From assembly GCA_033557835.1 (NCBI GenBank), contig JAWQRO010000134.1:1-53096 (forward strand): a DNA stretch of 53,096 bases, read 5' to 3'. Position numbers and translations under genes: made by a program. The notes beneath the pieces were generated by a model. The model searched no databases. It saw only the letters and a program-made list of their open reading frames with translations, and was not told the DNA's origin. Origin of the DNA: Helochares maculicollis. Lineage: Eukaryota; Arthropoda; Insecta; Coleoptera; Hydrophilidae. Positions 1 to 11,300 of this stretch are shown one piece after another. Position 1 is the first letter of the stretch, and each line of letters begins with the position of its first letter.

Positions 1-2
1 CC

Positions 3-401
3 ATCACTGGGGATCGCTACCGGTTACAATTGATGCGTTTGAGTCGTGCATTGAAGGAAAAACGGCCGGAATGGAGCAAAAGGCACGATAAAGTTATTTT
101 ACTGCACGACAATGCTCGACCTCACGTAGCGAAACCAGTGAAAACATACCTTGAAACATTGAAATGAGAAGTCTTAACCCACACGCCGTATTCTCCAGAT
201 AGTGCCCCTTCGGATTACCACCTGTTTCGATCAATGGCTCATGGTTTATCAGGAGAAAAATTAACATGCTATGAGGATTGCCAAAATTGGATCGATTAAT
301 GGATTTCCTCCAAGGACGAAGAGTTTTTTCGACGGGGTATTCGACAGTTGCCTGAAAAATGGGAAAAAGTAGTGGCAAGCGATGGGCAGTATTTTCAGTA
401 A
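3..401 (+). pseudogene. mariner transposase, 3' end, broken
   Basis: Frame 3 from the window edge reads as the C-terminal third of a mariner (IS630/Tc1/mariner, DDE/D) transposase. It has the second catalytic Asp in HDNARPHVA (about 98-130) and the third in YSPDSAPSDYHLF, and ends ASDGQYFQ at a TAA (399-401). Two in-frame stops, TGA near 165 and TAA near 297, break it, so it is not active. The 5' part lies outside the window. The family assignment rests on these motifs; the subfamily is not determined. Confidence 0.85.
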
Positions 402-1360
402 TGTAATTTTTTTATTTTCATTTCAAATAAATCGTTATTTTTTAATAAAACAACGCTACGAATTAATTCCAACACCTAATATCTAAATAGTTTTGTATTG
501 AAAAAGAAAAATTTTACCATCGTATATATTGTATTCCTCGATCTGATTTATTTCTTTCTTTTGAATCGTCAATTATTATCGAATCTACACAAAGTTGGAA
601 TCTTTGTTCGATAGTCGGCGGGGAGGTGTAAAAGACATATCCACAAGAATTTACTTATTTGAACCATCCGTGGAAACTAGATGGTATTTGTGAAATTATG
701 TGCAAAAACACTAATCGACCATGAAGTTGCCAAAAAATGGAGGAAAAGGTTTCTTTAAATTACTGAGGAAGTCCGCAGATTTAAGATCTTGGGAAATATG
801 CTGGCTCATCGAGAGATATTTAGTCAATAAACTGCCTCTAAAGGAGAAGATGGACGTTATCTTCAAAAAGGAGCTCTCAAGTCAGATATGATGAAGATGC
901 CATTTAGAGGAGCATGATTTTTCGTTCCTTCTAAGGAATCCGTCAATAGCAAAATTATGCTTCTCAGCACATTGTCAAATTTCCAAAACTCGCCTAAACA
1001 GGCACTCAAAACGTTAAATCCCCAACGCTTATTTGCATGGAATAAAATTTTATCTGTTTCTTGGCTTCTAATCTGCGATCGAATCGCTAAGTTTCAAGAC
1101 CTTCACGAATCGAACACCTTATAAACAGGATATCTTCGGTTTATCATTTAATTATACCGTCTGAGAATTCGTAATTCAAGATGACTCGTCTTCGCTTTGT
1201 CATCGCAGCAGATTATCGGTCGTAACAAATATTTTGCGGGAAAGTTTTCACCCCGTCGACAAATTTCAAAAGTTCGGTTTGGGCTCGGGCGAAAAAACGA
1301 ACGTCAGCCCGAGCGGACTAATCCGAAAAGGAAACCGAGTCGCCATCTACATCACTAAAA
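402..1360. other. intergenic, no gene recognised
   Basis: AT-rich sequence after the mariner remnant. It probably contains the element's 3' non-coding end near 402-480. I see no long open frame and no RNA gene. The segment from about 1180 to 1400 is richer in GC and may be the promoter region of the gene that follows. Confidence 0.5.
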
Positions 1361-1808
1361 ACTATCATTGTGCACGTACGCGTCATCGTTTGCTGTTGGT
1401 AATCTAAAGTATCCACAATTGCTGTTCCTGTGGGAGACGCTTTTCATCGAAATCGAATTTGGTAAGTTTTCCGCTTAACTCCTTTGTCTTTCTGAGGATT
1501 TCAAAGCTTTTTCGCCGCTTCTTGCGCAACTAACCATTTTGATATTCCTCAGTTTGTTCAATTTGGACAAACTTTTGTGATCTTAGAACTTCCGCCCATT
1601 CGTTGTCGGCTTACCAAAATTAACTCTATTACAAAATTTGTGTTTCCATAAAACGTGCAGAACTACTAAAATGATATGAAAATCCCTAGTAATGATGACT
1701 GTGTGTTGTAAAAACATTCAAGTTTCGAATTACTTAGTCAGAACTGTAAATACTTGATATAGGTGATAAATGACATGAATAGCTGATTGTTCTCTTTCTA
1801 GAATTGAA

Positions 1809-2627
1809 ATGGGATCCGAAAAAGAAGTTGCGGAAAAGTGGCAAGACACCGCCTGGGAGACGGAAGAAGCCTTCGATTCGGAAGGCGGTGCTTCCTCTCC
1901 GCTGTCTTCATCTCCTCCGAGCGATGTTTCTGGTGATCTGCCCGCCAAGAAGGCTCTGCCTCTGGTCTTCATGAGAGGCAGCCAAATTGGGATTCCTATC
2001 TCTTCCAAATCAAGCACGGATCCTTTCAAATTCATTTCCGTCCAAGCCAACGACGAAAGCAAAGCTTCAGAGGTAATTTGAGGAAAGGTTGCCGATAAAC
2101 ACGTTCTGATAACAATCGAAATAATATATTTTAAGATTCCTCAGGTCATTTACTCCATGCTACCGACGTCTATCCAGTCGACAAGAGGCTGCCAAATAGG
2201 GCCATGCTTCTCCTCCACCTCTGCAATCGATCCTTTTAAATTCGTCTCGGCCCAAAACGAGCCCAGCGGATCGTCCAGCCGCAACGAAGCTGGACAAGAC
2301 ACGGACAATACTGAGGAGGAGAGTGAAAAATTTGCGTCAGTAAGTACCGAGTACAAACTGCCTGACAATTTAATATTGTCACGATTTTTTCACCAGGTTT
2401 TTGACTTTTGGAAAAGCAAAATGAAGCAGGCATCCCCAAAATCCGTTGTTTCGGAAGAAGAATCGACCGACCAAACATTCGACGATTTGGATGCGACCAT
2501 GAACGAGACTAAAATTGTAAGTTTATTTTTGTCCAATATGAGCATTGTCAAAGCATAAATCCGAGACGTCTTGCAGGCACTAGAAATCTGGAAGAACAAG
2601 AGGAAGCAAATGAAGAAGAAGCTCTAA
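1809..2627 (+). CDS. unrecognised 209-aa hydrophilic protein, four exons
   Basis: Inferred exons are 1809-2072, 2145-2339, 2397-2516 and 2577-2627 (TAA), joined by three short introns of 72, 57 and 60 bp. All three introns are phase 0 with good GT/AG sites. A 5' leader intron is likely: donor GGTAAGT near 1461, acceptor TTTCTAG ending at 1801, just before the ATG. The protein has no signal peptide or membrane helix and is rich in Ser, Glu and Lys. It contains two internal repeats. RGSQIG...DPFKFISVQ (residues 56-79, exon 1) matches RGCQIG...DPFKFVSAQ (about 102-125, exon 2). FWKSKMKQ (exon 3) matches IWKNKRKQ (exon 4), each at the same offset from its exon start. The protein ends in a basic KKKL tail. 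I do not recognise the family. The exon model is supported by frame continuity only. Confidence 0.7.
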
Positions 2628-2706
2628 GAACCGAGCTATGGAATCGGTGGCGAAAACCTAAAGTGATTTTTATACTCTCTTGCTCAATGTTAAACAGACT
2701 TTATTA

Positions 2707-2712
2707 AATAAA
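2707..2712 (+). terminator. poly(A) signal AATAAA
   Basis: AATAAA lies 80 bp after the stop of the 209-aa gene. This is the expected place for its cleavage signal. Confidence 0.6.
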
Positions 2713-3347
2713 GGGTCCTTGACTTTTTCCTCTCTCATAACTGAAAGAAATAGTCGATTCACAATACTTTTCTTTCTAAGCAAAGTCGACTTTTGGGATT
2801 AATATGGTTTATCAACAATCATTTTTTCTACAAACTCTTACTAAAAACAGTGGATCTGTTTAATTAACATAGTCAAGCAATTAATACACTTCAAATTTCT
2901 TCTTAAAATTTGACTTATATTGTTTTCTGTCAGAATTCTCATAACTACGAACCGATATTTTCTAACACTTACAGAATGGTTATAAAGTTTAAAACTTAGA
3001 ATGCTGAAATGACGGGGTAAGCGGAAAAGGAGCAGCATGATACACGAGCAGTAAAGAAAATAACAGTATTTTCTGAATAAATTTTATTTCTTAATAGTGA
3101 TAAATTAAGCTAATGAATTAGCTTAAACTCGTTACATTTTGAACTCCTTAAACTAGAATTAACATATAAAGCAGTTCTCTACACGCAACTGCGGTTAATT
3201 AGAGGACGGCACGAACGTGGGTCTTCAGTTTTCAGAACGCTGAAAATGAATCTTAGAACAATTTCAATACTCAAAACAAAGAACTCAAACAACAACAAAA
3301 TTCTCAAGCACCATAAGTGAAATTAGCCAAATAAATTCCATTAGTGA
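2713..3347. other. convergent intergenic region
   Basis: AT-rich spacer between two genes that point at each other. The minus-strand poly(A) signal (TTTATT on the plus strand, 3083-3088) lies in it, so 3083-3347 is probably the 3' UTR of the minus-strand membrane protein. I see nothing else. Confidence 0.5.
3083..3088 (-). terminator. poly(A) signal, minus strand
   Basis: TTTATT on the plus strand reads AATAAA on the minus strand, about 260 bp after the stop of membrane-protein paralogue A. Confidence 0.4.
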
Positions 3348-4571
3348 TCAGTTTTCAATTCGGTAAAATCGAACATCTTCAATCTCATCGATTTCTTCAA
3401 TTTCATCGGTGATGACTTCTCTGTAATCGGTATCGGATTCGGATGGTTCTTCCGCAGAATCAGAATCTGATGGTCCAAGGAACGCCTGTAGGAGATCATT
3501 TTCGTTTTCGGAGTCGTGATTAACGTCGACCTGAACAAGCTGGCCCAAAGAAGTTCCGGAAGTTCCTTCAAGGCCATTTCTGGTTCCGTTGCCGCTGAAG
3601 TCCGGCTCCGAAGAAGACTTCATGGATCTGTCAGACAATTTATAAATCACCTCCAGCTCGCAGTTGTCTGAATTCTTTCCAAAACATTTTAGAACAGAAT
3701 TCCACCAAGCAACGATTGACCGCTCAGACTCCTCTGGTAGCGCCTCTTGGGCCAGCTCGACCTCGAGCGGACGGATCTCGGGATATTCGGGATGGGAGAG
3801 GCACATGGCGATGAGAAACTGGAAAAAGGGACTCTTCAAACTAAACTTTTACAACAAACGAGGTGTCCTCACCAAAGAAAGGGCTTCGACTATTCCCAAA
3901 GTTCTGGCAATGACCTTCATGGTGGCGCCCTCATCGATGTAATACTCAGCGAGGAAGACGAGGCATCCCGCCGCGGAAGCGACGACAGCGAAGGCCAGTC
4001 GAGAACGCCAAGTGATTCCCAAAGAGATGCAGAAGGTGACGCCCAAAAGAACCACGGCGTAGCAAAATGCAAAATACGAAGTTGTCAAGCAGAATGTCTT
4101 GATTCCGAAAATAAAATATTCCTTCACCTCCTTCTCAGAGACGAACTCTTGAATAATGCCCAAGATTCCTGGCACTGAAAGGGTGAAACAAATGCCGAAG
4201 ACATACGTGTCTGGAAAGAAAAATCTTTTCTTTAGAAATCGAAATTGTCAGCTATGACAAATGTGACAAGTGAACTATTACGTAAATGTACTTAAATATT
4301 TGCATACGTCAACGTCAAAACGCGTATAGAGACTTAGTCTATAGAAAAGTTGACAGCTGGAGTCACTAACAACCACTGACAACTAAAATAATACTGACAA
4401 AATAAATAATTTGACAATAAAGCGATTTGGCAAGAAAGCCGCCAAGCAACAAAATTCAGAGACAACAGCGGCGGCGTTGTCAAAATGGTTCGACTGACAG
4501 AATATATCAAAATACGTCAAAATCAAAAGTGTCTTACATAAAAACTTGGCGATAGGAATAGACGTAGCCAT
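3348..4571 (-). CDS. four-helix membrane protein, paralogue A (280 aa)
   Basis: Inferred exons on the minus strand are 4571-4538 (start MATSIPIAKF), 4210-3873 and 3818-3348 (stop). Introns are 327 bp (phase 1) and 54 bp (phase 0). Hydrophobic segments are near residues 11-32, 47-75, 80-98 and 113-128. The fourth spans the second splice junction and ends LIAMC. The cytoplasm-like C-terminal tail of about 150 residues is very acidic (Ser/Asp/Glu runs) and holds EVIYKLSD. It is clearly homologous to the gene at 5108-8064: FGIKTFC vs FGVKMFC, TMKVIARTLGIVEALSL vs TLKVVSRVFGNVEAVGL, and LIAMC and EVIY..S shared. Both intron positions and phases are also shared. I do not recognise the family, so function is unknown. 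The first exon is short and is chosen because it gives an ATG, the right phase and a match in position to the paralogue. Confidence 0.75.
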
Positions 4572-5107
4572 TTTTGACGAGTCTAGCAGCTGCAAAACCT
4601 GTTTTGAATCCAAATCGATCACCCAAAAGCTCACCAAACGACTTGACGAACACTATGCCAAACAAACTGTCTTCCCACTCTTTTGTTTTCACCACTTCCC
4701 TTTCCATAAGCTCGCGCCCAATCTAGACCGGATTTGACAGCGGCGGGAAATTTCGTAATTCAAATTTTAAATCCGGGCGTTGGACTTGGAGTGTGCTGTG
4801 CGACCGCAAGTAGCACCTTACCGATTCAACTATCTATCATGCGACCGACAAACAAACGATTTACTGGTTTGCACCCGTTTCATTCTTCTTAAACGCGAAA
4901 AACATTCAAACTAAAAAAATTCCGCGCCAGCTTTTACGCGCCGCGTTTCCGGCGTTAGCCGAAATCTGCGGCAAGAAACAACGAAAAGGAGAAGGGGGTG
5001 TCAATTTTAACCGTCATCCAAAGTGGGGCTTGTAAACGAACGCCGGCTGCAGAAAAACAGGTAGTTGTGATCTTTTTCTCAAAGTTCGTGCTGAGGTTTT
5101 TGTCAAA
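4572..5107. promoter_or_regulatory. shared divergent promoter region
   Basis: The two paralogous membrane-protein genes start 536 bp apart and are transcribed away from each other, so this stretch must hold both promoters and both 5' UTRs. It is locally more GC-rich (4740-4990). I could not fix a TATA box or start site for either gene. Confidence 0.5.
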
Positions 5108-8064
5108 ATGCCTCCTCCTGCGATCAACCCGGAAAAAAACTTCCTGCGTAAGTTTCCGAAACAATTTCTACTCTTTTTCTGCTAGGTTATGTTTTATCAG
5201 CCCGTCCGGCTTTTCGCGATATTTTGCTGCAACCAAAATGACGTTTTCGACCAGACACGGGGCGATTCGCAGTTTTAGATCGATCTTAGAGCAGAATATT
5301 TTGTATGACATTTTGACGAATCTTCACGTTTCAAGTGACACCTCAGAATATTTGTATTTTGCCCAATTAGGCGGTTAGAAGCTATACTTAACCTAAGCAA
5401 ATTTAGAGTTTTTCAAATCCATTTAATTTTTTACACAGAATATTTTAGAAATGAGCTGCACAGGATGTGGTAGATCTATTTTAAAAGAACAGAGAGAGAG
5501 GGAGAATTTATAGAGACGCTCCAACTTTTTTAACAAAGATTCTATTTTTAGTAATATTCGTGTACGGCCTCGCCTTCTCTCTCTTCATTTCTGGACTTCT
5601 AAACATCGGCCAAACCTTCATACCCGACAGCTACCATGAATATTTTGGTTTTGGAGTGAAAATGTTTTGCATGGGGGCTGCGTATTTTTCCTTTTCTTAT
5701 GGCTTGGTTTTCGTCACCGTAACCGTATGCATGGCTTTCAACGTCACCGTGTTTTGCCGTTTGGCCTCCGTCTTCGTCATCATCATTTCCGGATGCCTGA
5801 TCACTGCCTTCGAGTACCGCTACGACAGCAAGGATACGCTCAAGGTTGTTTCCAGAGTGTTCGGCAACGTCGAGGCCGTAGGCTTGGTAAGTTTGCCTAA
5901 GTCAATTCAAGCTCTTCTAATTAAATGATGATGGTATTCGAGGTTTTCAGAAATTTCACGACTGTTGACTAAGTTTTTCAAAAATATTACGACTCTTGAC
6001 TAAGTTTTCCACAAATATCACGATGTTGACATTGAGCTTTCCAAAAATTTCACGACCATTGACTAAATTTTACAAAAACCTCACGACTATTGGCAAAGTT
6101 TTCCAAAAAGTATTACGACTCTTGACTAAGTGTTCCAACCATTTCACGATGTTGACTTTAAGTTTTCCAAAAATTTCACGGCTTTTGACTAAGTTTTCCA
6201 AAAATTTCACGCCTGTTGACTAAACTTTCCAAACATTTCACGCCTGTTGAATAAGTTTTCCAAAAATTTCACGATGTGAACTTAAAGTTTTCCAAAAATT
6301 GCATAGCTATTGACTAAGCTTTCCTAAAATTTCACGGCTGTTGACTAAGTTCTCGAAAATTTTTACAACTGTTGATTTTAAGTTTTACAAAAATTTCACG
6401 ACTATTGACTAAGTTTTCCAAAAATTCACGACTGTTGTCTTCAAGCTTTCCAAATATTTCACGACTATTGACTACGTTTTCCAAAAATTTCACGCCGGTT
6501 GACTTCAAGCTTTCTAAAAATAGTACAACTGTTGACTAAGTTTTCCAAAAATTTCACGACTGTTGACTTCAAGCTTTCCAAACATTTCACGACGGTTGAC
6601 TAAGTTTTCCAAACATTTCTATTAAATCTTTAAAAGTCCTCTTTGGTTTTTCAGCTTCTCATCGCGATGTGCGCTTCTTTCCCTCGCCGGTTTTTTCCCA
6701 ACGCTGACGATGGCGCAGACGGCAATCAACAGTGCGGCTGTTGCCCGAACCGTATTCCAAACATCTGCCGTTATTATTACAGAAGATATTTTCATAAGAA
6801 ATCCACTGGCCAAGTGGAAGTCATCTACCTCTCACCCGACAATGCCCTTCGCTTTCCCGACTCAAACACTTCCGCTGTCGGGCAAAGCAACTTCGATTTT
6901 GGCGAAGAGCAACCAGGGCCAAGCTTCCAGAGAGTTGCCGTCGAAGTCCACGCTGTTAACATCGAAGACGATTGTCCCCGTTCGCCGACTCTCAACGTTC
7001 CACATTCAGTCCCCATTCGAGTGGAAGTAGAAATAGGCCAAGGAGATCAGATCAATCAAAGTGATCAAATAACTCAAGGAGCCCAAATGGGGCAAGGAGA
7101 CCCAATCGACAAAAGCCGCCGAAGAGATCAACGACGTCAAAGCGGGCATAGTCAGCAAGGAACCCAAGGCAATGAAGAAGATAACAGAGGCCAAGGCAGT
7201 CAGGATAAGCAAAGTGTCCAAGAAAAACTTAGAGGCTTAGGAGATGAAGGTGGCTTAGGAAATCAAGGAGATCTGGGAGATCAAGGAAGTCTAAGAGATC
7301 AAGAAGACCTAAGAAACCAAGGAGGCCTAGGAGATCAAGGAGGCCTAAGAAATCAAGGAAGTCTAGGATATCAAGGAGGCCTAGTCAACCAACGAGGTCT
7401 AGGAGATCAAAACCAGCAACATGATAAGGAAGGCCAAGATAACAAAGAAAACCAAGAAGATGAAAATGATCAAGAAGCCCGAAGCGACCATGAAGCCCAA
7501 AGCGACCAAGAAGCCAAAACCGAGCAAGAAGCCCAAGGTGATCTAGAAGCCAAAAGCGAGCAAGAAGTCCAAAGCGACCAAGAAAAGCCCGAAGAGCTGT
7601 TGACTCCAGATGACCAAGAAATCGTTGTACAAAGAGCTCAAATCGGAGGAGATGGAGAAGGTCTAGGAGATCAAGGAAGCTTAGGAGAACAAGCATGTCT
7701 AAGGGATCTAAGAGATCTAGGGGACCAAAGAGGCCAAGACGAGCTAGGAACGCACGAAAACCAAGAAAACCAAAACGCCTTTGGGAACCAAGGAGCCCTT
7801 GGAGATCGAGGGGTCTTGAGAGATCCCGGAACTATAGGACGCCAAGGAGCTCTAGGAGATCCAGGGGCCCTGGGAGACCAAGAAGCTGTAGAAGATCAGC
7901 ATTTTGACCTAGATGGTCAAGGAGTACTAGGAAACCAAGGAGCTTTAGGAGATCAAGCAGTCCTAGGAAACCAAGCTGCCCTAGGAGACCAAGCAGCCTT
8001 AAGAGACCAACCAGCTTTAAGAAGCCACGAGAACCCAGGGAACCATGGAAACCAAGGAGACTAG
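5108..8064 (+). CDS. four-helix membrane protein, paralogue B, with long Gln-rich repeat tail (594 aa)
   Basis: Inferred exons are 5108-5147 (MPPPAINPEKNFL), 5552-5886 and 6655-8064. Introns are 404 bp (phase 1) and 768 bp (phase 0). The N-terminal 135 residues carry four hydrophobic segments matching paralogue A: IFVYGLAFSLFISGLL, FGVKMFC...VTVCMAF, LASVFVIIISGCLI and AVGLLLIAMC. A Cys-rich patch (CGCC...) and EVIYLSPD follow. From about residue 253 to the end the protein is low-complexity: hexapeptides of the type LGDQGG / LGNQGA / LRDQEA with a central EAQSDQ / EAKSEQ block. The codons repeat as 18-bp units, so the tail grew by tandem DNA duplication while staying in frame. Paralogue A has a short acidic tail instead. 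Function is unknown. The membrane core is more certain than the exact first exon. Confidence 0.75.
5945..6620. repeat. 31-bp minisatellite inside intron of paralogue B
   Basis: Most of the 768-bp second intron is a degenerate tandem repeat of about 31 bp with core TTGACTAAGTTTTCCAAAAA followed by TTTCACGACTG. There are roughly twenty copies. It ends 35 bp before the acceptor and leaves the branch-site/polypyrimidine area unique. Confidence 0.85.
7036..8061 (+). repeat. coding hexapeptide repeat (18-bp units)
   Basis: In-frame tandem repeats in the last exon of paralogue B. There is an LGDQGG-type block (about 7228-7410), an EAQSDQ/EAKTEQ block (about 7460-7600) and a second LGDQGA-type block (about 7660-8040). 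Antisense open frames here are shadows of the repeat. Confidence 0.85.
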
Positions 8065-8698
8065 GGAACCCAAAATATCTCCAAATTAGAAGAGAACTTT
8101 TAGTTAATTTGTTTTAATGTTTTGTTGTAGTTTTGTGTAAATTTTATTGCCAAATGTTTATACTGAATATGCTAAGGAAGTCACACATGTTTAGCGTAAG
8201 AAATCCCAAGTGTGGTGTTAAAATGCTGTGTAATTGGGAGGCCCATTAAAAATCTAATAAATTTTAACAATTGCAAATTGCTTAACGAGTGATAACCTCG
8301 TTAGTCAGAAAATTTCATTAGGAAAAGGACCGCAGTCAATCTCGTTCCTAGAGTTGTTTGCTAGCCTACAAATTTAATGTTTTTAAATTGTGTGTGATGT
8401 TAACACCACATTTGCGGCTCCTTTTGTTGATAATTTTAATCGGTTTGCGAACCAATTTGTAGCGCGAATGTGTGACCACCATTAGGATATCAGCAAAAAA
8501 ATGTTCGAAATGTTTGTTTTAATAGTTTTAATTGTTCGTTTGTTGTAGAAACATTTTAATTAATTAAAGTTTATTTGCAGCGCCCACAAACTTAAGTACT
8601 TGTATAATAAGAATATATTTTCTTAGCACATCTATTTCACAACGCATCTCAATCTACATTATAAATTTAAACTCTTTGTAATGTATCATACTAATGAC
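8065..8698 (+). other. 3' UTR of paralogue B and spacer
   Basis: AT-rich, non-coding. AATAAA at 8699-8704 is a candidate cleavage signal, and an earlier CTAATAAATT near 8255 is another. No structured RNA recognised. Confidence 0.4.
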
Positions 8699-8973
8699 AA
8701 TAAAGTAAACTGGATTAGTTCGAGTTTTTTAATATTTTCGAGCACCCACGGATGTCTTCTAACAGAATTTTTTAGCACATGAGTATAGAAGGTGTTGCAA
8801 AATATTTGCTTTGCACAGTGATTAGTGCACACTTTTCATAAGTGGGCATGTAAATAAGCGAAAGTGTCGATATTGGACTGACGGAAATCTACAAGGTTCT
8901 TAGGAAGATCAAATAATAAATATTAATGGTGGGACAGGAATTCTGAAAAATATTATGATTAGTCCTTTACTTA

Positions 8974-9310
8974 TCATAGAAAACTGGTGCTTAACACCTT
9001 ATATTCTAGAACTCCCTCATAACTGACCAAGAATACCGACGGCATCAACAGCAACTGAATGAAATATTCCATAAGAAATTGTTTGGCAGAAAGGGAGTAA
9101 TGAATGGCCACCAAGATCGCCCGACTAAACTTCGCAAGACTTTTCTTTGGGGATATTTTGAATCTCAGGTTTACAAAACGCAACCAGTTGATATCGAAGA
9201 TATGAAACCGTTGTATCAGGTCGTCAGTGCCAATTCTCAAAGGTTCTTACATTGGTCCAGTATATGGCAATTTTTTTTTGCTAGATCGTTTCACTTTCCA
9301 ATTGTGTAAA
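8974..9310 (+). pseudogene. IS630/mariner-type transposase fragment
   Basis: Across two frames one reads a region like EWPPRSPD, then FLWGYFESQVYKTQP and DIEDMKPLYQVVSA. This is the C-terminal signature (PPRSPDLTPLDFFLWGY...) of a mariner-like DDE transposase group distinct from the HDNARPH and HQDNA families nearby. A frameshift in the D-x-FFLWG region and a stop disrupt it. Only the 3' third is visible. Confidence 0.65.
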
Positions 9311-9399
9311 GATATTATTGTAAACTCTAACTAACAAATATTAAATACTTTGTAAATTGTGTTGAAAATGACGAAGTCGGAATTCTCATTGTCATATAT

Positions 9400-10130
9400 T
9401 ATGACAGTATCAAATTGTTTCTCCAAATTTTGTAGATATGACTCTGTCCACATAAATGAGCCTTGCGGACGTCCAAAATCAAATGTTGAATGACGAACTA
9501 ATGATGAGTTTGAGTGTTTATGAATTATTGATGGAGTTTGATGCTTGAAACAAACAATATCATCTCATTTTAGTCAAATCGGTAAAACCAAAAGATGTGT
9601 TAGCGGATTCCATATGAGCTGGAAAAACAGAAACAAAAAAGTGCTGTTTTGGTGTTGCTTTCTCGTGAAAAATCTGATCTATTTTTCCTACAAATCGTCA
9701 TTAGGGGTGAGAAATGGCTTTAATATGACAATTGCAAACGCTTAGCGTAGTAGTTGGGCATGGTCACTAAATCTCTAAAGCACAATATTCATCAGAAAAG
9801 CTACTGGTGAGACTTTAGTGCTCTGGGGTAAGCCTAATGCATTATGAGTTTAAGAAACCACAGTTTTGGAAACAATAGTAGGAATATCCTGGACGAAATT
9901 GCAAAAATTAGAAGAAAATCAACCTAGATTGGGCAACAGAACGACTCCTATCTTAGGCATTGGAGGAATCTCTTTATTATCCTACAGTCCCCCAGATTTA
10001 GCCCCTATTGGCAACCACTTCTTCCACTGTTTGGATAACTTTCTAATAGGAGTACTATTTAGTTCCGACAATGCCTTAAAACTGACACCCAAAAATTGAC
10101 TGACTCCCATCGGTCAGGCTTTTTAGACAC
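9400..10130 (+). pseudogene. degenerate mariner transposase
   Basis: Scattered recognisable pieces appear in order: INEPCGRPKS (about 9456-9485, cf. the GRP linker), GKTKRCVSGFHMSWKN (about 9582-9630, cf. the WVPHEL region) and LLSYSPPDLAPIGNHFF (about 9978-10025, cf. YSPDLAPSDY with the catalytic Asp lost). Many stops and frameshifts; dead copy. Confidence 0.6.
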
Positions 10131-10319
10131 CGACTGAGCAATCCATAGAATGACACATAGACTGGGCCACAAATGAAAAATTCGTATAATTTTCAGGAAA
10201 AATCAAGTTTCAAACGATACCTGTCAAAATTTTATGACAATCCGATCATTCGTTTTTAAGGTACAGTGGCTGTAGTGATGCTACTTTTGTGGACAAAAGA
10301 GTTAAAGCAATTTCATGTG

Positions 10320-11290
10320 TCGATTTGTCATTGCTTTATGATGGAAAAAGCATGATTCAAGCCAAGGCTTTGGTATTATGCAGATTTTGCTCCACCAAAA
10401 CGAATGATAGACACGTGGTAAGCTGACTTTAAACGCGGTCGTACCATCGCCAATGATGCCGAACGCTCCCAAACGAGCTGGTCATACCAGATGATACCAA
10501 AAAATCCACAAAATCTAGCGAACCGCAAAGTGTAGAGGCAGGAAATATTTGACACCATAAAGATATCGAAGGAATATGTCAGCTGAATTTTGCCTTAACA
10601 CTTGTCCACGACAAACCTGATTTCAAAATGGGTGCCACGTTTGCCCACATTTGACAAAAAATAACAACTTGTCGATGATTCTGAAAGCTAGTGAAGCTGC
10701 TTCAACAAGATAGCAGCAACACTTTTGGCGGTTTGTAATAATGGAGGAAGCTCTGATCCACCACAGCACTCCCAAATCAAATTGTCCATCAGATGAGTGG
10801 ATAGCAGCCGGCAAACCTCGCTCCAGGGGACAAAAACTCTAGATTCAACTGACAGATATGCATGCAAGTAGAATTTCGCTACATGGTCCACATGAGGTGT
10901 TTGATACAGGACATCGCAAAAGAACGACCCCATATGAAGAAAAACCAAGCGCTCCTACACCAAGACAACGCGTAAGTCGTTGCCTACCATGACGAAATAG
11001 CAGGAATTATACTTGTTATTGCCTCCGCACTTGCCGAATTCGCCAGATTTAACTCCCAGCGAGTTTTTCCTGCCTACAGACCTCTGAAATGCTCTCCGGG
11101 AAGAGGTTTGGTTCGAAAGCTCGATTGAAGGGATGATCGGCAAAACAAAAGCCTATTTTGGGGCCAAAGATGAACAGTTCCACTAGAAAGGGAACAAAAT
11201 CATGGGGAAGCGTTGGAGCGACTGCATGCTCTCGAAAGAGCCTATGGTTAATAAGGAATTTTGTCAAAAACTTGTTACTTCATTGGTTAT
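10320..11290 (+). pseudogene. mariner transposase pseudogene, near full length
   Basis: Conserved mariner landmarks run in order over about 970 bp. They are the N-terminal helix-turn-helix end (APPKRMIDTW, FKRGRT near 10430, DAERS), then MEEALIHHSTPKSN (first catalytic Asp site, here Glu), AAGKPR, LLHQDNA (second Asp kept, near 10958), NSPDLTPSEF (third site, Glu) and GKRWSDCML near the end. The frame changes several times and stops are frequent. The preserved order shows a once-complete element of the group whose C-terminus makes the array downstream. Confidence 0.75.
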
Positions 11291-11300
11291 CCAACCAACT

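Noticed and set aside
7385..7696. 103-codon antisense ORF in the Gln-rich tail
   Set aside because: Leu/Phe-rich repeat that is simply the reverse of the hexapeptide repeat.
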